64,000 nucleotides of DNA from Candidatus Finniella inopinata (GCA_943322985.2 CALPGA020000002.1:60098-124097), one strand, 5' to 3'. Shown: positions 9,080 to 18,546, counted from the stretch's first letter. The notes: generated by a model not told the origin, from the letters alone. Program-made: numbers and translations.

Positions 9080-10435
9080 ATGACTGCTAAATTAAAGAAA
9101 GTTTATATTAAAAGCTACGGCTGTCAGATGAACGTTTATGACGGGCAGAAGATGGCCGATTTGCTTAAGCCTCATGGTTATCGTATTACAGACACATACG
9201 ATGACGCCGACGTTTCCATTTTAAATACCTGTCATATTCGTGAAAAAGCAGAACATAAAGTTTTTTCTGACTTGGGTCGTTTGAACACTGTAAAAAAAGA
9301 TCGAAAAAACCAAGAAGACAATAATGATATGATCATTGCTGTTGGTGGTTGTGTTGGTCAAGCAGAAGGCGAAGAAATCACTAGGCAGGCTCCTTATGTA
9401 GATATGGTTTTTGGCCCTCAGAGTTACCATCGTTTGCCTGAAATGTTGGCTCAGATTGAGCAAAAAGTAAAAGGTAAGCGTAGAAAAATAGTCGACACGC
9501 AATTCCCTGCAATCAGTAAATTTGACTTTCTGCCAGCGGCAAATGAAACGCCAGCTAGTGCTTTTCTTGTTGTCCAAGAAGGCTGTGACAAATTTTGCCA
9601 TTTTTGCGTGGTTCCTTATACACGCGGTTCTGAATACTCAAGATCAGCAAAAACTATATTAGAAGAAGCAAAGCACTTAATTTCTTTAGGTGCTAAAGAA
9701 ATTACTCTTTTAGGGCAAAATGTAAATGGTTATCACGGAGAAGGGCCTGATGGTAGTGAATGGTCCCTTGGACGTTTGATTTATGCACTTGCAGAATTAG
9801 ACGGGATCAAACGTATTCGTTACACAACATCTCATCCTCTTGATATGCATGATGAATTGTATAACGCTCATCGTGATGTTCCAATGCTGATGCCTTTTTT
9901 GCATTTGCCTGTTCAATCAGGAAGTGATCTTATTCTTAATGCTATGAATCGAAAGCACACAGCTGCTGACTATTTAAAAATAATAGAAAAATTATGCATT
10001 GCGTGTGCTGACATAAAATTTTCATCTGATTTTATTGTTGGTTACCCAGGGGAAACTAATAAAGATCACAAAGATACACTTGAACTGATCAAGAATGTTG
10101 GTTATGTGCAGTCTTACTCTTTTAAGTATAGTCCTAGGCCAGGAACACCAGCTAGTATTTTGCAAACTCAAGTTGCAGAAGATATAAAATCTGAGCGATT
10201 AACAGAACTTCAAGATTTAATTAATGCGCAGCAAATAGCATTTAACCAATCTATGGTTGGTCAAACAATGGAAGTGTTGTTTGAACGGGAAGGCAAAATA
10301 CCGGGGCAGGTGGTTGGAAAAACAGCTTATATGCAATCGGTTACACTTAATGGAGATTCTTCACTATTTGGTAACTTATTAAGCGTTAGAATAAGTAATG
10401 GGTATGGAAATAGTTTGAGCGGAGAGCGCATTTGA
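9080..10435 (+). CDS. miaB: tRNA-2-methylthio-N6-isopentenyladenosine37 synthase MiaB
   Basis: Radical-SAM methylthiotransferase, 451 residues. N-terminal UPF0004 domain with SYGCQMNVYD, NTCHIREKAE and VGGCVGQAEG provides the three Cys of the auxiliary cluster; the radical-SAM site is CDKFCHFCVVPYTRG (CxxxCxxC); the C-terminal TRAM domain starts near residue 385 (GQTMEVLFE). Adds the methylthio group to i6A37 of tRNAs reading UNN codons. Order miaB-phoH-ybeY-corC is conserved in alphaproteobacteria. The stop overlaps the TTG start of phoH. Confidence 0.97.
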   Translation: MTAKLKKVYIKSYGCQMNVYDGQKMADLLKPHGYRITDTYDDADVSILNTCHIREKAEHKVFSDLGRLNTVKKDRKNQEDNNDMIIAVGGCVGQAEGEEITRQAPYVDMVFGPQSYHRLPEMLAQIEQKVKGKRRKIVDTQFPAISKFDFLPAANETPASAFLVVQEGCDKFCHFCVVPYTRGSEYSRSAKTILEEAKHLISLGAKEITLLGQNVNGYHGEGPDGSEWSLGRLIYALAELDGIKRIRYTTSHPLDMHDELYNAHRDVPMLMPFLHLPVQSGSDLILNAMNRKHTAADYLKIIEKLCIACADIKFSSDFIVGYPGETNKDHKDTLELIKNVGYVQSYSFKYSPRPGTPASILQTQVAEDIKSERLTELQDLINAQQIAFNQSMVGQTMEVLFEREGKIPGQVVGKTAYMQSVTLNGDSSLFGNLLSVRISNGYGNSLSGERI

Positions 10436-11421
10436 GCGATCAAAATACGACAAAACAACTAGAATTTTCTGATAATACTCTTTTTTCCCAGCTTGTTGGG
10501 CCTAGTGACACAAATCTTACACAACTTGAAAATCGTTTTGGTGTGACTATTGCTGCACGAGGGAATCAAATCTCAATAAGTGGCTCTGATGCAAATGACA
10601 TTAGTTACGCAAAAAATACGCTGCAATATCTTTACACGCAACTGACAAAGGGTCAGGAAATTAATCCACAAAGTGTTGAAGATGCCATTAGAACTGTAAG
10701 TAATTCTGTTAGCTTGCATCATCATGATACAAATATTCCCAATGGAAAAATTAGCATTGCTACAAAGCGAAAGATGATTTTTCCACGTTCAGCTAACCAA
10801 GCGGAATTTCTGACTGCCATGCAAAACAAAGACATGATTTTTGGGATTGGCCCCGCGGGTACCGGAAAAACCTATCTTGCTGTGGCAGTTGGTGTTTCGA
10901 TGCTGATTGCGGGAAAAATTGATAAAATTATTTTAACGCGCCCGGCAGTTGAAGCTGGAGAAAAGCTTGGGTTTCTTCCAGGTGATATGCGAGAGAAAGT
11001 GGATCCATATTTACGTCCTCTTTACGATGCTATGCATGATATGCTCCCAGCCGATCAGGTCGAACGCAGACTTACAAACGGTGAAATAGAAATAGCTCCT
11101 CTTGCTTTTATGCGCGGACGTACATTGTCTAATGCTTTTGTAATACTAGATGAAGCTCAAAATACTACCCCTGTGCAAATGAAAATGTTTTTAACAAGAC
11201 TCGGAAATAATGCACGTATGGTTATTACCGGTGACCTTTCGCAGATTGATTTGCCAATCGGTATAGAATCGGGTCTAAAACAAGCTGCAAAAATTTTGAA
11301 AAATATTTCTGATATTGCTTTTATTAACTTTGATGAAAATGACATTGTGCGACACCCAGTCGTCTCAAAAATTGTCGTTGCATACGACAAAGAAGCGAAA
11401 TTGAGTGATGCACGACGATAG
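10432..11421 (+). CDS. phoH: PhoH-family ATPase
   Basis: 329 residues, P-loop ATPase of the PhoH/YbeZ family, functionally tied to YbeY in rRNA maturation and ribosome quality control. N-terminal KH-like stretch (about 30-75), then Walker A GIGPAGTGKT and Walker B FVILDEAQN; GDLSQIDLP is the sensor motif. The start is TTG, embedded in the TTGA that also forms the miaB stop, so the two genes are translationally coupled. Overlaps ybeY by 14 bp downstream. Confidence 0.95.
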   Translation: MSDQNTTKQLEFSDNTLFSQLVGPSDTNLTQLENRFGVTIAARGNQISISGSDANDISYAKNTLQYLYTQLTKGQEINPQSVEDAIRTVSNSVSLHHHDTNIPNGKISIATKRKMIFPRSANQAEFLTAMQNKDMIFGIGPAGTGKTYLAVAVGVSMLIAGKIDKIILTRPAVEAGEKLGFLPGDMREKVDPYLRPLYDAMHDMLPADQVERRLTNGEIEIAPLAFMRGRTLSNAFVILDEAQNTTPVQMKMFLTRLGNNARMVITGDLSQIDLPIGIESGLKQAAKILKNISDIAFINFDENDIVRHPVVSKIVVAYDKEAKLSDARR

Positions 11422-11917
11422 TAGTAACCTTGAAGTATTAATAGATATTGACGACGATCGATGGCTTGAATGGTATATGCCAGATCAATGGCATGAGCTA
11501 CTTCATAAAATTATTCAGCGAGTGATTGACGAAATAAAAATACGAGCAAAAGTTGAAGTTAGCGTTTTGTTTACAAACAATACTGAAATTCATGCTTTAA
11601 ATCTTGAATATCGCGGAAAAGATAAACCAACAAATGTATTATCATTTCCAAATTTAAGTGAAGACGAATTACGTTGTTTGCCTAAAAGCAGTCCTTACCC
11701 AGTTATGTTGGGGGATTTGGTTTTTGGTTTTGAAACATTGCTTGAAGAAGTAAAAACAGAAAAAAAACCTTTCTTAGATCACTTTAATCATTTGGCTGTT
11801 CATGGTATGTTGCACCTGTTAGGTTACGATCATGAATCTGATGCTGATGAAGAATGTATGAAAGAAAAAGAAGTGGCAATCTTAAAATCTCTTAACATTA
11901 ACAACCCATACCAATAG
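11408..11917 (+). CDS. ybeY: Endoribonuclease / rRNA maturation factor YbeY
   Basis: 169 residues with the zinc motif HGMLHLLGYDHESD (HGxLHLxGYDH) and the upstream NVLSFPN typical of the UPF0054 family. Acts in 16S rRNA 3' end processing with PhoH. GTG 11405 directly precedes ATG 11408; ATG is preferred. The start lies inside the last codons of phoH, indicating coupling. Confidence 0.95.
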   Translation: MHDDSSNLEVLIDIDDDRWLEWYMPDQWHELLHKIIQRVIDEIKIRAKVEVSVLFTNNTEIHALNLEYRGKDKPTNVLSFPNLSEDELRCLPKSSPYPVMLGDLVFGFETLLEEVKTEKKPFLDHFNHLAVHGMLHLLGYDHESDADEECMKEKEVAILKSLNINNPYQ

Positions 11918-11919
11918 TT

Positions 11920-12735
11920 ATGATAATCAAAAATTTAGTAAAATTATTTAAGAAGTCAGAGCCAGAAACTCTTCGAGGTACAATCGAAGAGCTTATCGAG
12001 GAGAGCGAAGAAGAAGAGCCGTCGATAGAATCTGGCGAACGTGCGCTTTTAGAAAATGTCTTAAACCTACGTGAGTTAACAGCCCAAGACGTAATGATTC
12101 CAAGAGCAGATATTATTTCGTCTTGCATTACAGGTGATGCTGACGAAATGATTCAACTAATGGTTAAAAACAATCTAAGTTTTTTGCCTATCTGCAGTGA
12201 TGCTCTTGATCATATCGTTGGCGTTATACATATAAAAGATGTTCTTGCCTGGCTTCAAAATGGACGTCAAATGCCAATAAAGCATCTAGTTAAAGATGTT
12301 TTATTCATACCCCCTTCTATGCGAACCTTGGATTTGCTTGTGCAAATGCGTGAATCTGCTTCTCGTATTGCTTTTGTTGTCGATGAGTATGGTGGAATAG
12401 ACGGGCTGGTTACCTTTTCAAATGTTATTAGTGAAGTGATTGGTGATATTCAAGATGCCACTGAAATTGAAGATACAAAGCAAATTGAAATTAAGGCAGA
12501 TGGCACTGTTATCACAGATGGGCGCGTGCCTTTAGAAGAGCTACAGGAAGTATTGGGTAGTTTTCCTATGTTAAGCATAGAGGATGACGATATTGATACG
12601 ATTGGCGGTTTAGTCGTCTTCTTAGCTGGTCGCGTTCCTGTGCGTGGAGAAATTATTCGCCATCCTGAAGGTGGAGAATTTGAAGTGTTGGAAGCCGACC
12701 CACGTCGTATTCGTCGTTTGAAGATGCGTCCTTAA
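11920..12735 (+). CDS. corC: CBS-domain protein of the CorC/HlyC/TlyC family
   Basis: 271 residues: acidic N-terminus, ENVLNLRELTAQDVMIPRADI leading into a pair of CBS domains (about 60-180; DEYGGIDGLVTFSNV in the second), then the CorC_HlyC transporter-associated domain (GRVPLEELQEVLGSFP ... DTIGGLVVFLAGRVP). There is no DUF21 membrane domain, so this is the soluble type linked to Mg2+/Co2+ handling. The lnt gene that commonly follows in this operon is absent; the next gene is a small secreted ORF. Confidence 0.9.
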   Translation: MIIKNLVKLFKKSEPETLRGTIEELIEESEEEEPSIESGERALLENVLNLRELTAQDVMIPRADIISSCITGDADEMIQLMVKNNLSFLPICSDALDHIVGVIHIKDVLAWLQNGRQMPIKHLVKDVLFIPPSMRTLDLLVQMRESASRIAFVVDEYGGIDGLVTFSNVISEVIGDIQDATEIEDTKQIEIKADGTVITDGRVPLEELQEVLGSFPMLSIEDDDIDTIGGLVVFLAGRVPVRGEIIRHPEGGEFEVLEADPRRIRRLKMRP

Positions 12736-12824
12736 ATCAGCTTTTGTCGGTCTTTTTTAATCTTATTGGTAAAACGCAATAAAACTTCCTATATGTAAAT
12801 CATTAGATATGACATATAAATATT

Positions 12825-13190
12825 ATGCGATTTTTGTTGATTTTATTTTTCTTATTTCCATTAATAGCTGATGAAGTTGTAGATTATGATTTTTTCGAAG
12901 AGGATGAAGAAAATCATTTACTAAGTTCGGTAACTTGTAGCACTCAATCATCTGCGTCATCTGACGCCACAACAGAATCAAAGGAAAAACCTGCTAGCGG
13001 ATCAATAAGAACTATTTGTTCAGCTAAGTTAGAAAAAAACGAATTCCAGCCTCTTATTTCTTTACCCAAACTGTCTTTAGGGCAATCATCCATACAACCA
13101 TCGCCCAAGCCTGGTGAAGTAATGCCACAGCTAATGGAACTTGCAACAGAAGCGTTGAAATGCCTAGAGCCACTTGGGCTATTATTTTAA
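12825..13190 (+). CDS. Small putative secreted protein, unknown
   Basis: 121 residues. A short hydrophobic leader (MRFLLILFFLFPLIADE) looks like a signal peptide, followed by an acidic patch (DFFEEDEEN), a Ser/Thr-rich stretch and three Cys. No family recognised. The last 137 bp lie antisense to the 3' end of ctaA, so the C-terminal half may be dictated by the ctaA sequence; the true ORF may be spurious or may have read through a lost stop. It resembles the other small exported proteins of this window only in general character. Confidence 0.4.
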   Translation: MRFLLILFFLFPLIADEVVDYDFFEEDEENHLLSSVTCSTQSSASSDATTESKEKPASGSIRTICSAKLEKNEFQPLISLPKLSLGQSSIQPSPKPGEVMPQLMELATEALKCLEPLGLLF

Positions 13191-14001
13191 TAGTAATCAA
13201 CCGATAAGTTGATCCATGCTTTATCCATAAAATTGTAGAGTATGTAACAGTTATAAGGGCTAGCAAGCGATGCAACCACTGTACAGTTGCTGGGTTGTTA
13301 ATAAAATTTTTCCAGATAGGCTGATAAAAATTCCATTCATTTGGTAACCATTGCCCTTCCATAAGGGGGAACGTGTTATATATGAACCCTGCCTTCAATC
13401 CCGCTACGTAAGCGCCGTAAATAATTGTTAGACCAATTATTACTAATAATGTTGCATCCCTTAAACATATTTTTTTGAACAGTTTACCTTCGAATTTCCA
13501 CAGCGCTCTTGCTAAAACTGACAATATAATAAACGCCATAACCAAATGAACGCACAAGCGAATATGACTAACGGTTGGGTCAATTTTTAAGCCGCTTTTA
13601 ACCATCCACCAACCAATGACTCCTTGTGCTCCTCCCAAAGAAAATACAATGGCAATGCGTCCTCTTAACCAATTGGGGATATCTTTGAATAAAAAAAACA
13701 ATGGAAGCAAAACCAGTATCCCCACAATCCTGCCAAGCAAGCGGTGCCCATATTCCCACCAATAAATACATTTAAATTCACTCAACGACATGCCTTTGTT
13801 GACATGTTTGTATTCTGGGGTTTGTTGGTACAATCCAAATTCGTCATCCCATGCTTGTTGTGTAATAGGTGGTAATACATGCAGTGGCTTCCATTGAGCC
13901 ATTGAAAGCCCAGAATGGGTCAGGCGAGTGGCTCCGCCAACGACTACCATCAGCATTACGGCTACCATTAACGATTTTAGCCAAGTTGAGATATAAGGCA
14001 T
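13054..14001 (-). CDS. ctaA: Heme A synthase CtaA
   Basis: 315 residues, integral membrane enzyme that oxidises heme O to heme A for aa3-type cytochrome oxidase. Seen: first helix MVAVMLMVVVGGATRLTHSGLSM, the EFKCIYWWEYGHRLLGR heme-binding segment (His), VTHS-like VSHIRLCVHL, and a symmetric C-terminal half with WLHRLLALITV and ALLHQAWAMVVW. About seven to eight hydrophobic segments. Conserved His residues of both halves are present. Implies a heme-a oxidase elsewhere in the genome. Confidence 0.92.
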   Translation of the reverse strand: MPYISTWLKSLMVAVMLMVVVGGATRLTHSGLSMAQWKPLHVLPPITQQAWDDEFGLYQQTPEYKHVNKGMSLSEFKCIYWWEYGHRLLGRIVGILVLLPLFFLFKDIPNWLRGRIAIVFSLGGAQGVIGWWMVKSGLKIDPTVSHIRLCVHLVMAFIILSVLARALWKFEGKLFKKICLRDATLLVIIGLTIIYGAYVAGLKAGFIYNTFPLMEGQWLPNEWNFYQPIWKNFINNPATVQWLHRLLALITVTYSTILWIKHGSTYRLITIKIIAQVALGISTLLLQVPLAVALLHQAWAMVVWMIALKTVWVKK

Positions 14002-14147
14002 ATGAATTGTATTTAAGACTTTCTGCGATCCTAAAGTTGCTAAATATTTTGAGCAAGAGCGTTTGCTAATAAAATTTTGCTCGATTAGCTTTTGAATCCA
14101 TTCTCATTCTGGGCTACACTACAAAAAAATAATTTTGGATTATTCTT

Positions 14148-14447
14148 ATGTTTATTATAGCGCCGCTTCTTAACGTGCTGCATGATTTGCTCGGCCTGTA
14201 TAAATTAGGCGTATCAATTTATATTATTTTGGGATGGCTTGAAGCCTTTGAAATTGTTAACAAGTATAATTCTGTGGTTTATAGCATTCACAATTTTCTT
14301 CAAAGCATTACTGAGCCGGCATTAGCGCCTATTCGAAGAATCATACCTCCCATTAGTGGATGGGATCTTTCTCCTATTGCTTTATTTTTCATTATTTATT
14401 TTTTTCAAGGCGTGCTCTTGGAAATTCTAAAAAAGTTCCCATCTTAA
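14148..14447 (+). CDS. YggT family membrane protein
   Basis: 99 residues, two hydrophobic segments flanking a conserved amphipathic part: YIILGWLEAF, then ITEPALAPIRRIIPPISGWDLSPIALFFIIYF. This PxRRxxPxxxGxDLSP signature is the YggT family. Role in the family is poorly defined (linked to osmotic stress and cell-division-related membrane organisation). Followed by rbfA 19 bp later, with AAGGAGA before that start. Confidence 0.85.
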   Translation: MFIIAPLLNVLHDLLGLYKLGVSIYIILGWLEAFEIVNKYNSVVYSIHNFLQSITEPALAPIRRIIPPISGWDLSPIALFFIIYFFQGVLLEILKKFPS

Positions 14448-14466
14448 TAAAGATGAAGGAGAAATC

Positions 14467-14868
14467 ATGTTAAAACTTTTTGTTCCAACAAAAGCACCAA
14501 GTCACCGTCAAGAACGTGTTGCTGAAGAAGTACGGTTTTTATTATGTCAGCAATTGCAGCGTGATAGTTTACCAATTGAGCGTGATGAGGATGATAATTT
14601 ATTAAAACCACAAGCCCCCATTACAATTACTGAACTGACTGTATCGCCAGATTTACGCCATGCTCAAATCGGGGTTATGCCATTGGGTGGTATCGGGCAG
14701 GAAATTGTTGTGAAGTTTATGCGTGCTAATGCTTGGTATTTACGTAAGTCTCTTGCTAAACAACTTAAAACTAGAATTGCACCAGAGTTACACTTCTACC
14801 TGGATAATCATTTTGATCAAGCTGCTAAAATCGATGCGTTGATTGTAAAGATTCATAGCGAAGGTTGA
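14467..14868 (+). CDS. rbfA: 30S ribosome-binding factor RbfA
   Basis: 133 residues with the KH-type RbfA fold signature: RQERVAEEVRFLLCQQLQRD, ITITELTVSPDLRHAQIGVMPLG, LRKSLAKQLKTRIAPELHFYLDN. Assists late 16S rRNA maturation at low temperature. The usual partners infB and truB are not adjacent. A strong Shine-Dalgarno (AAGGAGA) precedes ATG. Confidence 0.93.
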   Translation: MLKLFVPTKAPSHRQERVAEEVRFLLCQQLQRDSLPIERDEDDNLLKPQAPITITELTVSPDLRHAQIGVMPLGGIGQEIVVKFMRANAWYLRKSLAKQLKTRIAPELHFYLDNHFDQAAKIDALIVKIHSEG

Positions 14869-14943
14869 TAGATTTTCGTGACATTTATTTCGTAATTTAA
14901 TTAAAATCGTGTTAAATTAGAAAAAATGCAGTAGGGTTCTTTC

Positions 14944-15612
14944 TTGGTCCATTCCTATAGAAAATTTGATCAGTTTCAAGAACTGCCTTCTACGGGTCAG
15001 CGGTCATTTTTTTTATGGAAAAACGCTGGGGCGTCAGCTAATTTGCCTGTTGCTTCTTCTAATTTTTTTGAAAATGCTCAATATGAAAAAGTAGCAAATC
15101 CTGCGTCAGGTTGGTATCAACGACAATATTCTCAATGCGCGCCACAACAAGGTATGCCTCAATACAATCCGTGGCAAGCAAAACCGCTAGCATCAGCTAG
15201 CTTTGCCCCTTATTCAAGAGTTTTTAAGCAAAAAGAAACTCTTTGGGAAGAATTTAAACGTATATACATTAATGAGGTGATAGCTTTTACCATGAGCAAA
15301 TCAACACTTTTTACTTTAATATTTTCATTCATGTTTCTTGGTTGTATTTTTTTCCTAGGGGGATTTTTTACAGCAACTAACATATATCGTGAACAACATA
15401 TCACTAAAGAAGTAAATAGGCAGCACACGCCAACTGAAACTGCCATGTTGCAGGGACGCCCAGAAAAAATTGTAAATATGGGCGCAGGCGTTGCGTTTTC
15501 TACTCCTAAGGCATATCAGTATCAAGGTGGTGTAAAGGTTGATCAAAATAGAAGAAGACCTTCAGAATATGTGGAAAAACAAATTGCAAGTAGTCAGCCA
15601 AATTATCGTTGA
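14944..15612 (+). CDS. Unknown single-pass membrane protein
   Basis: 222 residues from a TTG start with GTAGGG upstream; no ATG lies near the beginning. The first 115 residues are hydrophilic and rich in Gln, Ser, Ala and Tyr (predicted cytoplasmic and disordered). One membrane span follows (STLFTLIFSFMFLGCIFFLGG, about 121-141), then about 80 residues presumably outside, ending in a basic Arg/Gln-rich tail. The layout resembles cell-envelope or SPOR-type proteins, but I see no SPOR domain. No family recognised. It sits between rbfA and gltX. Confidence 0.6.
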   Translation: MVHSYRKFDQFQELPSTGQRSFFLWKNAGASANLPVASSNFFENAQYEKVANPASGWYQRQYSQCAPQQGMPQYNPWQAKPLASASFAPYSRVFKQKETLWEEFKRIYINEVIAFTMSKSTLFTLIFSFMFLGCIFFLGGFFTATNIYREQHITKEVNRQHTPTETAMLQGRPEKIVNMGAGVAFSTPKAYQYQGGVKVDQNRRRPSEYVEKQIASSQPNYR

Positions 15613-15679
15613 GTAGCTATTGTTGGCATTATTGGCTAGTATAATTTTTGAAAAAAACTAGTTGTAGGTTTGTCTTTTT

Positions 15680-17020
15680 ATGGTTTCTGTTCGTTTTGCG
15701 CCTTCTCCCACTGGGTATTTACACATCGGCAATGCGCGAGCCGCCTTAATTAATTATCTGTATGCTTTACGTAACGGTGGTGAATTTATTTTACGTATCG
15801 ATGATACGGATTTAGAACGCTCAAAACCTGAATATGAAGAAGCTATTTATCGTGATTTTGAATGGTTAGGTATTAAGTATTCTAAGACGTTTCGTCAGTC
15901 AGAACGATTTGACCGATATAAACAAGTTAGAGATGAATTAATTGCAAGTGGGCGTTTATATCCATGTTACGAAACGCCAGAAGATCTCGATTTTAAACGT
16001 AAGCGTCAAATGGCCAAAGGGCAGCCGCCTATTTATGATCGTGCAGCTCTTTCATTAACAGATGCCGAAAAATCTACTTTTGAAACTGAAGGTCGAACTC
16101 CTCACTGGCGTTTCAAGCTAGATCATGAGCCAATTGTGTGGCAAGACATGGTTCGTGGTGAAGTCAAATTTGAAGGTGCACAACTTAGTGATCCAGTTTT
16201 AATTAGAGCAGATGGTATATTTTTATACAGTCTATGTTCAGTAGTAGATGATATCGATTGTGCAATCACACATATTATCCGTGGTGAAGACCATGTTACA
16301 AATGCAGCTACACAAATCCAACTTTTTAAAGCAGTCAATGGAGAGAAAGATTTCCCTATAACATTTGGTCATACAACATTGATGATGGATGAAGACGGGC
16401 TTCCACTTTCAAAGCGCTTGGGCAGCTTAAGCTTAGGGCAAATGCGAGAATCTGGAATTGAGCCTATGGCTATTGCTTGTTTGTTGGCAAGACTTGGGAC
16501 ATCTCTTCCTGTTGAGCCTCTTTCAACTTTAGAAGAACTAGCAAGCTCATTTGATTTATCAATTTTCAGTCGTACACCGCCCAGGTTCAGCGAAAAAGAT
16601 TTGTGGGCATTAAACCATAAACTTTATCACTTAATGCCTTTTGAACAAGTTCAACAGCGTTTATCAGCAGCGGGTTATGCTGATTTTAGTGAAGCTCACT
16701 GGCGTGCAGTGCATGATAATATTGAAAAAATTGAGGACTTGAAGCCATGGCAGGATATTTTCTTTGGGCAACTTAAAGGCACTTGCGCAGATGCAGAATT
16801 TTTAAAAACAGCACTAAGCTTATTGCCAAGCAGTCCGTGGGATGAAAACACATGGGCCACATGGACGACTGCTGTTAAAGAAACAACGGCACGAAAAGGC
16901 AAAGAATTGTTTATGCCGTTGCGCCAAGCATTAACAGCAATGGACCATGGACCTGAAATGAAAGCTCTATTACCATTAATAGGTATGGAAAAAACAAAAA
17001 GCAGGTTATGCGTGGCGTAA
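15680..17020 (+). CDS. gltX: Glutamate-tRNA ligase
   Basis: 446 residues, class I synthetase. HIGH-type motif HIGNARAALIN, zinc-free insertion, and KMSKS-type motif LPLSKRLGSLSL. The variant with LSKRLGS is typical of one of the two alphaproteobacterial GltX lineages, some of which also charge tRNA-Gln for GatCAB. C-terminal helical anticodon-binding part is present (KPWQDIFFGQL, ARKGKELFMPLRQALTA). The end overlaps the arginase start by 13 bp, suggesting co-transcription. Confidence 0.95.
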   Translation: MVSVRFAPSPTGYLHIGNARAALINYLYALRNGGEFILRIDDTDLERSKPEYEEAIYRDFEWLGIKYSKTFRQSERFDRYKQVRDELIASGRLYPCYETPEDLDFKRKRQMAKGQPPIYDRAALSLTDAEKSTFETEGRTPHWRFKLDHEPIVWQDMVRGEVKFEGAQLSDPVLIRADGIFLYSLCSVVDDIDCAITHIIRGEDHVTNAATQIQLFKAVNGEKDFPITFGHTTLMMDEDGLPLSKRLGSLSLGQMRESGIEPMAIACLLARLGTSLPVEPLSTLEELASSFDLSIFSRTPPRFSEKDLWALNHKLYHLMPFEQVQQRLSAAGYADFSEAHWRAVHDNIEKIEDLKPWQDIFFGQLKGTCADAEFLKTALSLLPSSPWDENTWATWTTAVKETTARKGKELFMPLRQALTAMDHGPEMKALLPLIGMEKTKSRLCVA

Positions 17021-17895
17021 CAATTATTTTAGCAGCATCAGGTTGGGGTGCAGCTAATTTTGCAACAGCTGATGGTGCGCTTACTGTATCGCAACAGCAG
17101 CTTCTAAAACCTATTTTAAATCATCCTGATATTCACGCTGAAATATACTTTGCCAATTGGCATTTGAATTCGCATCAAAAAAGCAGTGATTATTCTGTAG
17201 ATCAAAGACGCACTCACGTATTGCACGTTGGTAATTGGTTAAGCCGCATTGTAGAAATTGCTGCTTCTAAAAATCATTTTGTACTAGTCATTGGTGGAGA
17301 CCATTCTATCGCAATGGGTACCTGGAGCGGTCTAAAAAATGCTGATAAGGATTTTGGGTTAATTTGGATAGATGCCCATATGGATGCGCATACCTATGAA
17401 ACATCTATCTCTAAAAACCCTCATGGAATGCCCGTAGCGGCTTTATTGGGATCTGGAGATAGTGAGTTCGTGAAGCTTGCAAAAAATCCTCCTGTATTAA
17501 AGCCAGCATCACTTATACAAACTGGCATTCGTAGCTATGAAGAAGAAGAGCAAGAATTTCTAGAGCAGCTGGGAGTTGATATTTCCTATCATTACAAGCG
17601 TCATTCATATAATGGATTCGATAGTATTGCTAAGAGTAAGGAGCGCCTCTTGCAAATCTACCCTTATTACGGTGTGAGCTTTGATATTGACGGCATTGAT
17701 CCTGCTTACTGCCCAGGCACAGGAACTCCTGCAGATGGAGGGCTAGAGCTGAATGATGTAATACAATCTCTAAAGGGCATTTTGTTTGATACTTCATGTA
17801 TTGGCTTAGAAATTGTGGAATATAATCCTGTATCAGATCATGAGCAGATTACGTTTGAGTCTGTTAAAAAAATTATCGCTTCTCTAGTGGCGTAA
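17008..17895 (+). CDS. rocF: Arginase family protein
   Basis: 295 residues of the ureohydrolase superfamily. Mn-binding motifs are all visible: [23 protein letters not shown] (DAHxD), and [23 protein letters not shown] region (SxDxDxxDP), with the last carboxylate in GLEIVEYNP. Arginase (arginine to ornithine plus urea) is favoured by the SFDIDGIDP motif and the TG(T/V)PxxGGL pattern; agmatinase is possible. Starts inside the gltX end. In a host-associated bacterium it could serve nitrogen supply or compete for host arginine; that is inference. Confidence 0.88.
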   Translation: MRGVTIILAASGWGAANFATADGALTVSQQQLLKPILNHPDIHAEIYFANWHLNSHQKSSDYSVDQRRTHVLHVGNWLSRIVEIAASKNHFVLVIGGDHSIAMGTWSGLKNADKDFGLIWIDAHMDAHTYETSISKNPHGMPVAALLGSGDSEFVKLAKNPPVLKPASLIQTGIRSYEEEEQEFLEQLGVDISYHYKRHSYNGFDSIAKSKERLLQIYPYYGVSFDIDGIDPAYCPGTGTPADGGLELNDVIQSLKGILFDTSCIGLEIVEYNPVSDHEQITFESVKKIIASLVA

Positions 17896-17913
17896 GATAT
17901 CTTCGTTTTTATG

Positions 17914-17942
17914 TTGCTAAAAGTCATCGCAAAAGCTATAAA
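17914..17942 (+). promoter_or_regulatory. Probable sigma-70 promoter of trxA
   Basis: TTGCTA at 17914-17919, 17-bp spacer, TATAAA at 17937-17942; the trxA ATG follows at 17988 after an AAGGAGA ribosome site. Motif match only. Confidence 0.5.
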
Positions 17943-17987
17943 AAACGTTTACAATTAAACGAAGTTATTCAATTAAGGAGAATATAC

Positions 17988-18302
17988 ATGTTAGCGGTTA
18001 CCGATGCGACTTTTGAGCAAGAAGTTTTAAAGTCAACAGTTCCAGTAGTTGTTGATTTTTGGGCAGAATGGTGTGGACCGTGCCGCATGCTTACTCCTAT
18101 TTTGGAAGAGCTTGCTCCAGAAATCACGAATAAAGCAATCATCGTAAAAGTGAATATCGATCAAAATCCACAAATTGCTAGTCAGCTTGGTGTGCGCAGT
18201 ATACCTACAATGATTTTATTTAAAAGTGGGCAGGCTATTAGCAACATGGTTGGTGTAAATCCAAAGCCAAAAATCAAATCATGGGTTGAGTCCAACATCT
18301 AA
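17988..18302 (+). CDS. trxA: Thioredoxin
   Basis: 104 residues, complete thioredoxin fold with WCGPC active site in [14 protein letters not shown], the cis-Pro loop RSIPTMILF, and no signal peptide, so cytoplasmic. General protein disulfide reductant and likely electron donor to the NrdAB ribonucleotide reductase encoded at 26.9-29.9 kb. Strong AAGGAGA ribosome site. Confidence 0.97.
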   Translation: MLAVTDATFEQEVLKSTVPVVVDFWAEWCGPCRMLTPILEELAPEITNKAIIVKVNIDQNPQIASQLGVRSIPTMILFKSGQAISNMVGVNPKPKIKSWVESNI

Positions 18303-18392
18303 ATTACTACTGTCTTTGCAGATGTTGATTATAGAAAAGTTAACACAATATCTTTTCAACGTCATGCATCTGTGCTAGATATATTAGTATGT

Positions 18393-18468
18393 TCCCCGGT
18401 AGCTCAGTTGGTAGAGCAAGTGGCTGTTAACCACTGGGTCAGCGGTTCGAGTCCGTTCCGGGGAGCCA
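18393..18468 (+). tRNA. tRNA-Asn (GUU), CCA encoded
   Basis: Cloverleaf can be folded by eye: acceptor TCCCCGG with CCGGGGA, D arm with AGCTCAGTTGGTAGAGC, anticodon stem AGTGG/CCACT around loop CTGTTAA (anticodon GTT), T arm GGTTCGAGTCC. Discriminator G and an encoded CCA end the gene at 18468. Confidence 0.97.
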
Positions 18469-18517
18469 TCTTAAGTTTTTCTCATTTCTTTTAACTAAAA
18501 TTGATGTCGCTTTTTTC

Positions 18518-18546
18518 TTGACTAAGTTGCCAAGATTTCCTATAAA
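18518..18546 (+). promoter_or_regulatory. Probable sigma-70 promoter of rpsT
   Basis: TTGACT at 18518-18523, a 17-bp spacer, TATAAA at 18541-18546: a near-consensus promoter about 29 bp before the rpsT ATG. It comes right after tRNA-Asn, so rpsT is probably transcribed alone. Confidence 0.7.
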
